Of a DNA stretch of 64,000 nucleotides, positions 44,620 to 52,648 are shown piece after piece. Under the pieces are notes generated by a model that ran no database searches, had not been told where the DNA came from, and was given only the letters and a program-made list of their open reading frames with translations. Each line of letters begins with the position of its first letter. Position 1 is the stretch's first letter. Position numbers and translations under genes: made by a program. The DNA is from Streptomyces sp. NBC_01276 (GTDB lineage Bacteria; Actinomycetota; Actinomycetes; Streptomycetales; Streptomycetaceae): NCBI RefSeq assembly GCF_041435355.1, contig NZ_CP108442.1, positions 1,302,001-1,366,000 of the forward strand, written 5' to 3'.

Positions 44620-44919
44620 ATGGACAGCCGGAACACGTACGAATGGCCGCGAGAAGCGACCGGCACGGACGCAACGACGCTGGAGGGGTGGCTGGCCGGC
44701 CACGGCTGGGAGGTCGACCCGACCGTCTTCATGGCCGGCGCGCGCGGGCCGGCGGTCCAGATCCGGCGGATCGGCGCGGCCTGGCAGGACGGTGAGCCCG
44801 GCCTGCTGGTCCTGCCCGGAGAAACGGTGGAGTTCGACGGGACCCGGATGCGCGCCGCACGGGGCCCGGTGCCCGCGGCGACCGCAGCCCCGTGGCCCAC
44901 GGCGACCGCAGCCCTGTAG
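44620..44919 (+). CDS. Small hypothetical protein with repeat-derived tail
   Basis: This 99-residue frame starts at ATG 44620 with a GGAGG site nearby. It reads as a sensible small domain (DATTLEGWLAGHGWEVD, VFMAGARGPAVQIRRIGAAWQDGEPGLLVLPGETVEFDG), then a low-complexity Ala/Pro/Trp/Thr tail encoded by 24-bp DNA repeats, where the stop codon lies. Codon bias is normal. I do not recognise the family; it could be an immunity or accessory-type small protein. Confidence 0.6.
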   Translation: MDSRNTYEWPREATGTDATTLEGWLAGHGWEVDPTVFMAGARGPAVQIRRIGAAWQDGEPGLLVLPGETVEFDGTRMRAARGPVPAATAAPWPTATAAL

Positions 44920-44972
44920 CCCGCGGCGGGCGCAGCCCCGTAGCCCGCGGCGGGCGCGTCGCCCCGTTCGGC
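44877..44972. repeat. Three to four tandem 24-bp repeats
   Basis: Units start at 44877, 44901, 44925 and (degenerate) 44949, each beginning GGCG and containing GCAGCCC followed by GTGGCCCAC or GTAGCCCGC. The stop codon of the small hypothetical gene is in unit 2, where TGG of unit 1 has become TAG. Confidence 0.85.
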
Positions 44973-45022
44973 GCCCCGGCGCCGCGCGCGGCTGCCCCGG
45001 TCCACCGAGGAGAGCGGGCTGC

Positions 45023-46465
45023 TCATCCACCCTCCGGGCGAACCCGTGGAGCGGGGCGGCGGAGGAGGCTCCGGCGAGACGCCGGGGGCCGACGGGGGCT
45101 GGGCGTCGGCGTCCGGTGCAGCAGGGAGTAACCCGCCACCAGCCCCACCAGCCACAACAGCCACACCCCGATCATGGGGGTCACGTGGAAGAGGTGCTCG
45201 GGGTGTTCGGGCTCGTCCGGGGCCGGGGGCGAGGCCCCCAGGGCGGCCCAGTACGTCGGGGACAGTGCGAGGGCCGCGCACCACAGGACGGCCGCGACGC
45301 GGAGCGCGAGGACGACGGCCCTCGTCCCCAGACCGCCGGAGTGGACGAGCAGCGGCCTCGCCGCGGCCACGACGACGACCGCGGCCGTGCCCAGCAGGTA
45401 GACCGACATGAAGATCCAGTCGGCCCGGTCCCAGAACCGGAGGTCCCCCCGTGGGACGCCGAGGTGCCACGGGAACAGCATTCGGCCCGTCAGCGTCTCG
45501 ACCGCCGCCGGCGTCCCCGTCTCCCGGTCCGTCCAGACCTCCGACAGCAGGGGCAGGAACAGCGCCCCCGCGAGGAGCACCGCCATGGCGAGCACCCGGA
45601 CCCAGTGGCCCCACGGGACGCCTTTCGGTACCGCGATCGCCTGACGGCCCACGGGCACCCCTTCGAGGGCCGCCTCGGCCTGCGGGATGGTCGGCCGCGC
45701 GTCGGGGTCCTTGTCCAGGAGCCGCAGGATCAGCGCGGCCAGGTGCCCGGCGTTCTTCGGCGGCGCGGGTTCCTCGGAGGCGACGGCGTTCATCGTGGAG
45801 AGCACGGAGCCGCGCCGGAACGGTGACACGCCCTCGACCGCCTCGTACAGGCTGGCTCCCAGCGAGAACAGGTCACCGGCCGGGCGTTCGTCGTCCCGGA
45901 ACCGCTCGGGCGCGATGTACTCCGCGGTGCCCACCAGCGCCCCGGCGGCGGTGAGCCTGGTGTCCATGCTGTGCTTCGCGATGCCGAAGTCGGTGAGGAG
46001 CACGTGGCCGGTCCGGTCGATCATGATGTTGGCCGGCTTCACGTCCCGGTGCACGATTCCGGCCCGGTGGGCGGCCTTCAGCGCCGCCAGCACCCCGGCC
46101 GCGACCGTGTGCGCCAGCTGGGTGGTGAGGAGGCCCGACTCCAGCATCCGGGCGAGGGACTGACCCTCGACCAGGTCCATCACCATCCACGGCATGCCGT
46201 CGTGCTCGGCGACGTCGTGCACGGCGACGATGTTCGGATGGTGGCGCAGGGCGACGGCGTGCCGGGCCTCCTTCCGCGCGTACGCCAGGGCCTGCTGCCG
46301 CTGCTCCGCGGAGGCGTGCGGGCTCACGGTCACCTGCTTGACCGCGACCTCCACCCGCAGGCTCTGGTCGAAAGCCCGCCAGACGGCGCCCATGCCACCG
46401 CCGCCGATCCTCTCCGCCAGCCGGTAGCGGCCGGCGATCAACAGGCCCTCCGCCGTCTCGCCCAT
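45023..46465 (-). CDS. Membrane-anchored Ser/Thr protein kinase
   Basis: The 480-residue protein has an N-terminal Hanks-type kinase (about 12-270) with RIGGGGMGAVWRAFD, VAVKQV (Lys), IVHRDVKPANIM, LLTDFGIAKHSMD, and TAEYIAPERF. Unlike most Streptomyces PknB-like kinases, it has no PASTA repeats; it ends in about four hydrophobic segments (VRVLAMAVLLAGALFLPLL, FMSVYLLGTAAVVVVAAARPLL, VVLALRVAAVLWCAALALS, IGVWLLWLVGLVAGYSLLH). ATG 46465 is chosen for its GGAGG-rich upstream sequence. It could phosphorylate targets in response to membrane or pressure changes; the signal is unknown. Confidence 0.9.
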   Translation of the reverse strand: MGETAEGLLIAGRYRLAERIGGGGMGAVWRAFDQSLRVEVAVKQVTVSPHASAEQRQQALAYARKEARHAVALRHHPNIVAVHDVAEHDGMPWMVMDLVEGQSLARMLESGLLTTQLAHTVAAGVLAALKAAHRAGIVHRDVKPANIMIDRTGHVLLTDFGIAKHSMDTRLTAAGALVGTAEYIAPERFRDDERPAGDLFSLGASLYEAVEGVSPFRRGSVLSTMNAVASEEPAPPKNAGHLAALILRLLDKDPDARPTIPQAEAALEGVPVGRQAIAVPKGVPWGHWVRVLAMAVLLAGALFLPLLSEVWTDRETGTPAAVETLTGRMLFPWHLGVPRGDLRFWDRADWIFMSVYLLGTAAVVVVAAARPLLVHSGGLGTRAVVLALRVAAVLWCAALALSPTYWAALGASPPAPDEPEHPEHLFHVTPMIGVWLLWLVGLVAGYSLLHRTPTPSPRRPPASRRSLLRRPAPRVRPEGG

Positions 46466-46640
46466 CAGGCCTCGCCTCCGCGTCAACCGGCCTGCTCGGA
46501 CCGGGGTTTGACAGCCAGGACGGAAAGTCTGGCATACCGCGGAGGGGCCCGGCGGCCGTTCCCCGTGGCCCGCTGTGCAGGCGATTCGGACCCCGCGCTC
46601 GGGCGGACCGCCCGAGCGGCGGTGGACCGTACGCGGTGGG

Positions 46641-47147
46641 TCAGGACTTCGGGAGGGTGCCGGGCAGGCCCGTGGGGAGCTTGCCGGGGTCGGTCTTCTG
46701 GTAGGTCTCGGTGCCGACCTCGGTCCAGGTGACCTTCAGGCCCGCCGCGTCGGCGGACAGGATCGTGCCCTTCGCGTGCAGGGCGCCCGCCGGGCACTTC
46801 AAGTCGAAGGCCTTGCCGTCGGTGGTGCCCTGGCAGGTCAGGCCGGTGGAGCCCTCGACGACCACGGCGATCTTGCCCTTGACGGTGACGACGACGGGCT
46901 TCGACGGGGTGGCCGCGGAGAGCCAGCTGCCCTCCACGCTGCCGATCTTGGCGTCCGAGCCGGTGGTGGGCGCGCTGTCGGGGCCGCCCGCCGTGCTGCT
47001 CGGCGTCGAGGCCGGCTTCGGGTCCTTCGCGACGGTGGCCTTTCCCTTGCCGGAGTCGCCGCCGGAGTCGCTGCCGCAGGCCGTGAGGGCCAGGGCGGCG
47101 GCGATGACGGCGGCGGCGATGACACCGTGTCGCAGGTTCTTGTGCAC
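46641..47147 (-). CDS. Putative lipoprotein
   Basis: The 168-residue product has a lipoprotein signal: HKNLRHGVIAAAVIAAALAL, then lipobox LTACGSDSG. A Ser/Gly/Thr/Pro linker (residues 25-60) is followed by a small beta domain: VVVTVKGKIAVVVEGSTGLTCQG and FDLKCPAGALHAKGTI, with two Cys likely to form a disulphide. Function is unknown. GTG 47147 is preceded by GGGGGA at six bases. It lies upstream of the kinase gene on the same strand by 175 bp; extracellular input to that kinase is possible but unproven. Confidence 0.82.
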   Translation of the reverse strand: MHKNLRHGVIAAAVIAAALALTACGSDSGGDSGKGKATVAKDPKPASTPSSTAGGPDSAPTTGSDAKIGSVEGSWLSAATPSKPVVVTVKGKIAVVVEGSTGLTCQGTTDGKAFDLKCPAGALHAKGTILSADAAGLKVTWTEVGTETYQKTDPGKLPTGLPGTLPKS

Positions 47148-47420
47148 GAGAAGTCCCCCAGTGGAAAGCGAGTTGATCGAAAGAGCGTGCCAAATTACCA
47201 GGACGGGGTGAGCGGGCGGCGGCGCCCGCGTCACCGGCCGGTCAGGGGTTGGCCACAAGCAGCGGAACGCACGGGGAGACGGTGTGGTCGGTGAGGAGGA
47301 TGGTGGGGGATCCGGATGGGTGAGGCACCTCCGCGTCGCGGGGCGGCCGACGTACGGCGTTGTGTGTGAGGGTGGCTGACGTCGGAGGTCACCGAGACGG
47401 GGATGAGGATGGGGACGGGC

Positions 47421-48155
47421 ATGGAGACGATTTCGGTGCCGGAGCGGCTGCACGGGTACCCGGGCGTGGCGTTCGGCGGGTACGTGGCCGGGCTGCTGGC
47501 GGCGCGGGTGGCGGATGCCGATGCCGTACGGGTGGACTTCCGGCGGCCGGTGCCGACGGGGACGGCCGTGCGCCCGGTGGCGGCCGAGGGGGGCGGGGTG
47601 TCCCTGCTGGACGCGGCGGACACGCTGCTCGCGGCGGCCTCTCCCGCGCGGGCCCCGGGCGGGGCGGTGCCGCAGGTGCCGCAGGTGCCGTCGTGGGACG
47701 AGGCGTCGAAGGCGGCCGAGGCGTTCCGGGCGGACCCGCCGCAGGGGCAGGCCGACTGCTTCGGCTGCGGGCTGGACCGGACGCCCGCGACGGGGCTGCG
47801 GCTGCACTGCGGGCGGGTGCCCGGGCGGGACATCGTCGCGGCGGCGTGGACGCCGGGGCCGGAACTGGCGGGGCCGGACGGGATGCTGCCGCCGGAGCTG
47901 GTGTGGGGCGCGCTGGACTGCCCGGGGAACGCGGCGGGGCGGCTGCTGGACCACCGCCCGGCGGGCGCGGTCACCGCGGCGCTGACGGCGCGGTTGCTGC
48001 GGCCGGTGCCGGCGGCCGGGGGCGGCGGGCTGATCTCGTACGCCTGGCTGCTCGGCGGGGAGGGCCGCACGTACACGGCGGGCACGGCGCTGGCCACGGC
48101 GGAGGGTGAACTCTGCGCGGTGGCCGAGGCGTTGTGGGTGCAGCCGCGGGGGTGA
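47421..48155 (+). CDS. Hot-dog-fold (thioesterase-like) protein
   Basis: The 244-residue product resembles a double hot-dog acyl-CoA thioesterase. Two similar modules are visible: HGYPGVAFGGYVAGLLAARV then VRVDFRRPVPTGTAVR, and later LPPELVWGALDCPGN then TARLLRPVPAAGGG. A short C-x2-C segment, ADCFGCGLDRTP, lies between them, as in related actinobacterial proteins. METISVPERL at 47421 is preferred; ATGs at 47403 and 47409 are in frame. The substrate is unknown. Low GC variation and Gly/Ala-rich composition match the genome. Confidence 0.68.
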   Translation: METISVPERLHGYPGVAFGGYVAGLLAARVADADAVRVDFRRPVPTGTAVRPVAAEGGGVSLLDAADTLLAAASPARAPGGAVPQVPQVPSWDEASKAAEAFRADPPQGQADCFGCGLDRTPATGLRLHCGRVPGRDIVAAAWTPGPELAGPDGMLPPELVWGALDCPGNAAGRLLDHRPAGAVTAALTARLLRPVPAAGGGGLISYAWLLGGEGRTYTAGTALATAEGELCAVAEALWVQPRG

Positions 48156-48424
48156 CGGGGCGCTCCGCCGGGTGGGACGGGGGCGGGTCCCGCGCCGTCG
48201 CGCGAAGCGGACCCGGCTGCGCCGGACTTTCGGGGGCTCGCCCCGCTGCCCCAGCGCCACGAACGCCGGTGGGGCCGGATGGTGGGGGCGGCCGGGACGG
48301 GGGTCCCGGGCGAGGGGGGTGGTAGGACCGGGGTCCTCGTGCCCGGGGGCGATGTGGTGGGCGGGGGCGGTTCCTAGCCTCGGGAGCGCGCCACCGACCG
48401 CATCCACCAGCCCGAGGAGACCCC
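48156..48424. other. 269-bp gap before the second TAP hydrolase
   Basis: G-rich on the plus strand and without a convincing gene. CCTAGCCTCGGGAG near 48373-48386 may hold the promoter. A GAGGAG ribosome site precedes GTG 48425. Confidence 0.4.
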
Positions 48425-50005
48425 GTGAACCCCCTCAGCCCGGCCGTGCGCCGTGCCTGCGCCGTCGGCCTCGCCCTCTCCGCCGGCCTCACCACGTCCC
48501 CCGCCCTGGCCGCCGCCGAGGCCCCCGCCCCTGCCCCTGCCAGAGATGGCGCCCCCGCCGGGCTCGGCCCGTACCACCAGCAGCGCCTCGGCTGGGGCAG
48601 CTGTGTCACGGGCCCCGACGACACCACCGGCCGGGACCTGGACAAGGCCGGGGTGCAGTGTGCGGACGTGACCGTCCCACTGGACTACGCCGACCCCCGG
48701 GGACGGACGATCACCGTCGCGGTGTCCCGGCTCAAGGCCACCGACACCCGCCACCGCATCGGCGCGATCCTGCTGAACAACGGGGGCCCGGGCGGAGGTG
48801 CCGTCGGGTCACCACCGGACGTGCGCAAGGCGATGAAGGACGTCGGTGCGCGCTACGACATCGTCGGGTTCGACCCGCGCTTCGTGGGCCGCAGCACCCC
48901 GCTGGACTGCGGCTGGCCCGTCGGCATGACCTGGTTCTCGGCCGGCGCCGGCCGGGCGGGGTTCGACCGCCAGGTCGCCCTCCAGAAGGGCCTGGCCGAC
49001 AAGTGCCGCGCCAAGGACGCCTCGGTGCTCCCGCACATCAGCACCCGCAACACGGCCCGCGACATGGACGTCATCCGCGGCGCGCTCGGCGAGCGGAAGA
49101 TCTCCTACCTGGGCTACTCGTACGGCACCTACCTGGGCACCGTCTACACCCAGATGTTCCCCGGCCGCTACGACCGGGTCGTGCTCGACGGGGCGATCAC
49201 CCCCGCCGACTACCGCCCCCGGCTGCTGAAGGGCTCCGAACCCGAGAACGAGAAGGCCCTCTCCGACTGGGCCGCCTGGGCGGCCGAGCGCCACGCCGCC
49301 TACGGCCTCGGCCGCACCCGCGCGGAGGTGCTCGCCCGCATCGACCGAATCGCCGCGGCGTCCGCGCGGGCGCCGCTGACCCTCGGCAGCGGCGCCGATG
49401 CCTTCCGGATCGACGACAGCCAGGTGCCGCTCCTCCTGTTCACGGGCGTCTCGGACGACACCGACCCGGCGCGGGCGTCCTTCGGCGAGACGGTGTCCGC
49501 CCTGGCCAAGGCCGCGGAGGGCCGACCGGCCACGCTCTCGCCGCAGTTCGCCACGGCGCTGCGGTACGCGCTGCGCGGCGAGGGCGAGCCCACGGGCGCG
49601 CAGTCCGCGATCATCTGCGGGGACGGGGCCGCCCCGCGCGATCCCGAGGTCTACTGGCGGGACATCGAGCGCAGCCGCGCCGCGCACCCGCTGTTCGGAC
49701 CGATGACCAACAACATCGGCCCGTGCGCCTTCTGGGACCGGCCGCGCGAGGAGCCCACCCAGGTGCGGCGCGACGCCCCGGTGCTGATCGTGGCCGCCAC
49801 CGGCGATCCGCGCACCACGTACAAGAGCAGCGTCGCGTTGCACGACCTGCTGCCGAGCTCCCGGCTGCTCACCCTTGAGGGCGCCAATCGCCACGCCCTC
49901 TTCGGGCTCTACGGCAACACCTGCGTGGACGACCAGGTCAACAGGTACCTGGCCACGGGCAAGCTCCCGCCGAAGGACCGCACCTGCGTCAAGCAGGCCG
50001 GCTGA
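48425..50005 (+). CDS. Secreted alpha/beta hydrolase, TAP family (second copy)
   Basis: The 526-residue product has a signal peptide (VRRACAVGLALSAGLTTSPALAAAEAP) and the same core as the gene at 4282: LLNNGGPGGGAVG, IVGFDPRFVGRSTPLDC, the nucleophile elbow YLGYSYGTYLG near residue 230, VLIVAATGDPRTTYKSS and EGANRHALFG (His). GTG 48425 has GAGGAG upstream. The oxyanion loop, NNGGPGGGA, differs from NPGGPGGSG in the first copy, so substrate preference may differ. Such enzymes act outside the cell on peptides. Confidence 0.9.
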   Translation: MNPLSPAVRRACAVGLALSAGLTTSPALAAAEAPAPAPARDGAPAGLGPYHQQRLGWGSCVTGPDDTTGRDLDKAGVQCADVTVPLDYADPRGRTITVAVSRLKATDTRHRIGAILLNNGGPGGGAVGSPPDVRKAMKDVGARYDIVGFDPRFVGRSTPLDCGWPVGMTWFSAGAGRAGFDRQVALQKGLADKCRAKDASVLPHISTRNTARDMDVIRGALGERKISYLGYSYGTYLGTVYTQMFPGRYDRVVLDGAITPADYRPRLLKGSEPENEKALSDWAAWAAERHAAYGLGRTRAEVLARIDRIAAASARAPLTLGSGADAFRIDDSQVPLLLFTGVSDDTDPARASFGETVSALAKAAEGRPATLSPQFATALRYALRGEGEPTGAQSAIICGDGAAPRDPEVYWRDIERSRAAHPLFGPMTNNIGPCAFWDRPREEPTQVRRDAPVLIVAATGDPRTTYKSSVALHDLLPSSRLLTLEGANRHALFGLYGNTCVDDQVNRYLATGKLPPKDRTCVKQAG

Positions 50006-50046
50006 CGAAGAGGCCGCCCGGCACAACCCCTTGAGCCCGCACCGGA

Positions 50047-50091
50047 AGCCGCCCCCCGTCGTGGGGTGAGACCCGATTTCGGGGGGCGGCT
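50047..50091. terminator. Terminator between TAP hydrolase and LLM gene
   Basis: AGCCGCCCCCCG (50047-50058) and CGGGGGGCGGCT (50080-50091) form a 12-bp stem. The genes converge here, so it may be bidirectional. Confidence 0.65.
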
Positions 50092-50125
50092 GACCACGCC
50101 GCTCGCGGGAGCGCGGCGCGGCGGG

Positions 50126-51142
50126 TCAGTCGCGTAGTACCGGGATGATGTGCTGCCCGTACGCGTCGATGGTGGCCTCCCGGGCGTCGTGCATGTCGTA
50201 GACGGCGAACTGGTCCACGCCCAGGTCGCGCAGGGCGCGGAGCTTCTCGATGTGGGCCTCGACCGGGCCCAGCAGGCAGAAGCGGTCGACGATCTCGTCC
50301 GGGACGAAGTCCGTGGACGGGTTTCCGGCGCGGCCGTGGTGGCTGTAGTCGTAGCCCTGGCGGGCCTTGATGTACTCGGTGAGGGCGTCCGGGACCATGC
50401 CCGAGTGCTCGCCGTAGCGGGAGACGAGGTCGGCGACGTGGTTGCCGACCATCCCGCCGAACCAGCGGCACTGGTCGCGGGCGTGGGCGAGGGCGGCCTC
50501 CGAGCCGTCGGCCGTGACGTACGCCGGAGCGGCCACGCAGATGGTGATGGACGCCGGGTCGCGCCCCGCCTCCGTCGCGGCCTGCCGGACGGCCTTGACC
50601 ATCCACTCCGTGAGGAACGGGTCGGCGAGCTGGAGGATGAACCCGTCGGCCTTCTGACCGGTGAGGGCGAGGGCCTTCGGCCCGTACGCGGCCATCCAGA
50701 CGGGGAGCTTGCCGTCCTTGATCCACGGGATGCGGAGCGGCTTGCCGTCGACCTCGGCCTCGCGGCCCTCGGCGAGGTCGCGGATGACGTCGATGGCCTC
50801 GCCGAGGCGGGCCAGGGTGTTGGGGGCCCGGCCCGCGACGCGCATGGCCGAGTCCCCGCGGCCGATGCCGCAGACGGTGCGGTTGCCGTACATGTCGTTG
50901 AGGGTGGCGAAGGTGGAGGCGGTGACCTCCCAGGTCCTGGTTCCCGGGTTGGTGACCATCGGGCCGATGTGGAGCTTCTGCGTGTTGGCCAGGATCTGGC
51001 TGTAGATGACGAACGGTTCCTGCCAGAGGACCGCCGAGTCGAAGGTCCAGCCGTAGCGGAAGCCGTTGCGTTCGGCGCGCTTCATGAGGCTGACGACCTG
51101 AGAGGCCGGCGGGTCGGTTTGCAGGACGAGGCCGAAGTCCAT
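50126..51142 (-). CDS. LLM-class flavin- or F420-dependent oxidoreductase
   Basis: The 338-residue protein has the luciferase-like barrel pattern: MDFGLVLQTDPPASQVVSLMKRAERNGFRYGWTFDS, ILANTQKLHIGPMVTNPGTR, TFATLNDMYGNRTVCGIGRGDSAMR, KLPVWMAAYGPKALALTGQKADGFIL. Members of this subgroup near pyrimidine-degradation genes have been annotated as F420-dependent. It is the last gene of the pyrimidine catabolic operon, 58 bp after dihydropyrimidinase. It could reduce or oxygenate a pyrimidine-derived ligand; this is inference. Confidence 0.88.
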   Translation of the reverse strand: MDFGLVLQTDPPASQVVSLMKRAERNGFRYGWTFDSAVLWQEPFVIYSQILANTQKLHIGPMVTNPGTRTWEVTASTFATLNDMYGNRTVCGIGRGDSAMRVAGRAPNTLARLGEAIDVIRDLAEGREAEVDGKPLRIPWIKDGKLPVWMAAYGPKALALTGQKADGFILQLADPFLTEWMVKAVRQAATEAGRDPASITICVAAPAYVTADGSEAALAHARDQCRWFGGMVGNHVADLVSRYGEHSGMVPDALTEYIKARQGYDYSHHGRAGNPSTDFVPDEIVDRFCLLGPVEAHIEKLRALRDLGVDQFAVYDMHDAREATIDAYGQHIIPVLRD

Positions 51143-51200
51143 GGCGGCGGCTCCTTGCTGGGGAGTGCGGGCGGCCGGGGCGTGCGGGCCCCGGCGCCCC

Positions 51201-52601
51201 TCAGAGGTACTGGCAGGTGGAACGGTGGACGAAGGCCCCGTGGCCGGCCCGGCCGGTGTACTCGCGGCGGTCGATGACGAGTTCGCCGCGGGAGAGGACC
51301 GTGTCGACGCGTCCGGTGATCCGCCTGCCCTCGTACGCCGAGTAGTCCACGTTCATGTGGTGGGTCTCGGCGGAGATGACCTGCTCGGCGTGCGGATCGT
51401 AGAGGACGATGTCGGCGTCGGAACCCGGGGCGATGGTGCCCTTCTGCGGGTAGAGCCCGAACATCCGGGCCGGGGTCGCGCAGGCGATCTCGATCCAGCG
51501 GCGGCGGCTGATGTGCCCGTCCAGGACGGCCTGGTGCAGGAGGTCCATGCGGTTCTCCACCCCCGGCAGCCCGTTCGGGATCTTGGAGAAGTCGCCGCGG
51601 CCCAGCTCCTTCTGGCCGCGGAAGCAGAAGGGGCAGTGGTCGGTCGAGACCACCTGGAGGTCGTTGGTCCGCAGGCCCCGCCAGAGCGCCGCCTGGTGCT
51701 CGCGGGGGCGCAGCGGGGTGGAGCAGACGTACTTGGCCCCCTGGAAGTCGGGCTCCGCCAGGTTGTCGGTGGACAGGAAGAGGTACTGCGGGCAGGTCTC
51801 GCCGAAGACCGGCAGCCCCTTGTCCCGGGCGGCGGCCAGCTCCGCGACCGCCTCCTCCGCCGAGACGTGGACGACATAGAGCGGGGAGCCCGCGACCCGG
51901 GCGAGCTGGATGGCGCGGTGGGTGGCCTCGGCCTCCAGCAGCACCTTGCGGACCTCGCCGTGGTGGCGGGGGTCGGTCTCGCCGCGGGCCAGGGCCTGTT
52001 CGACGAGGACGTCGATCGCGATGCCGTTCTCGGCGTGCATCATGATCAGCCCGCCGTTGGAAGACGCCCGCTGCATCGCGCGCAGGATCTGGCCGTCGTC
52101 GCTGTAGAAGACGCCCGGGTAGGCCATGAACAGCTTGAAGGAGGTGACCCCCTCGCCGACGAGGTGGTCCATCTCCTTCAGGGTGTGCTCGTTGACGTCG
52201 GAGAGGATCATGTGGAAGGCGTAGTCGACGGCGCAGTTGCCGTCGGCCTTCGCGTACCAGGTGTCGAGCCCTTCGCGCAGGGAGCGGCCCACGCTCTGCA
52301 CCGCGAAGTCGACGATGGTGGTGGTGCCGCCCCAGGCGGCGGCCCGGGTGCCGGTCTCGAAGGTGTCCGAGGCGGAGGTGCCGCCGAAGGGGAGCTCCAT
52401 GTGGGTGTGCGCGTCGACACCGCCGGGGATGACGTACTTCCCGCTCGCGTCGATCGTGCGGTCGGCGGTCCAGACGTCCGCCGCGGCGGAACCGTGTGCG
52501 GCGAGGGCCGCGACGCGACCGTCCTCGACGAGGACGTCCGCGTGCAGCTCGTCGGCGGCGGTCACGACCAGACCGCCGCGGATCAGGGTGCGCGTGCTCA
52601 A
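51201..52601 (-). CDS. hydA: Dihydropyrimidinase
   Basis: The 466-residue amidohydrolase opens dihydrouracil or hydantoin rings to N-carbamoyl amino acids. It carries the metal site GVDAHTHMELPFGGT, the carboxylated-lysine strand SFKLFMAYPGVFYSDDGQ, MMHAENG, VVHVSAEEAV, and STDHCPFCFRGQKELG. Start and length fit D-hydantoinase/dihydropyrimidinase. Its product is the substrate of the beta-ureidopropionase encoded at the head of this operon. The 45-bp gap before it contains a four-fold heptanucleotide repeat. Confidence 0.95.
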   Translation of the reverse strand: MSTRTLIRGGLVVTAADELHADVLVEDGRVAALAAHGSAAADVWTADRTIDASGKYVIPGGVDAHTHMELPFGGTSASDTFETGTRAAAWGGTTTIVDFAVQSVGRSLREGLDTWYAKADGNCAVDYAFHMILSDVNEHTLKEMDHLVGEGVTSFKLFMAYPGVFYSDDGQILRAMQRASSNGGLIMMHAENGIAIDVLVEQALARGETDPRHHGEVRKVLLEAEATHRAIQLARVAGSPLYVVHVSAEEAVAELAAARDKGLPVFGETCPQYLFLSTDNLAEPDFQGAKYVCSTPLRPREHQAALWRGLRTNDLQVVSTDHCPFCFRGQKELGRGDFSKIPNGLPGVENRMDLLHQAVLDGHISRRRWIEIACATPARMFGLYPQKGTIAPGSDADIVLYDPHAEQVISAETHHMNVDYSAYEGRRITGRVDTVLSRGELVIDRREYTGRAGHGAFVHRSTCQYL

Positions 52602-52620
52602 GGAACTCCCCCTACGGGCT

Positions 52621-52648
52621 GGGTGCTGGCTGCTGGCTGCTGGCTGCT
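52621..52648. repeat. Four tandem heptanucleotides
   Basis: GGGTGCT followed by three exact GGCTGCT units occupies 52621-52648, overlapping the aminotransferase stop codon and filling most of the intergenic gap before hydA. Confidence 0.85.

Noticed and set aside
42238..44919. A long plus-strand open frame (893 residues)
   Set aside because: Only its last 99 codons (from 44620) look protein-like; the rest runs antisense to the phosphatase and out of frame through the GST-like gene.
46641..48407. A 588-residue open frame on the minus strand
   Set aside because: Only the final part (from GTG 47147) carries a lipoprotein signal; upstream is antisense to the hot-dog protein gene.
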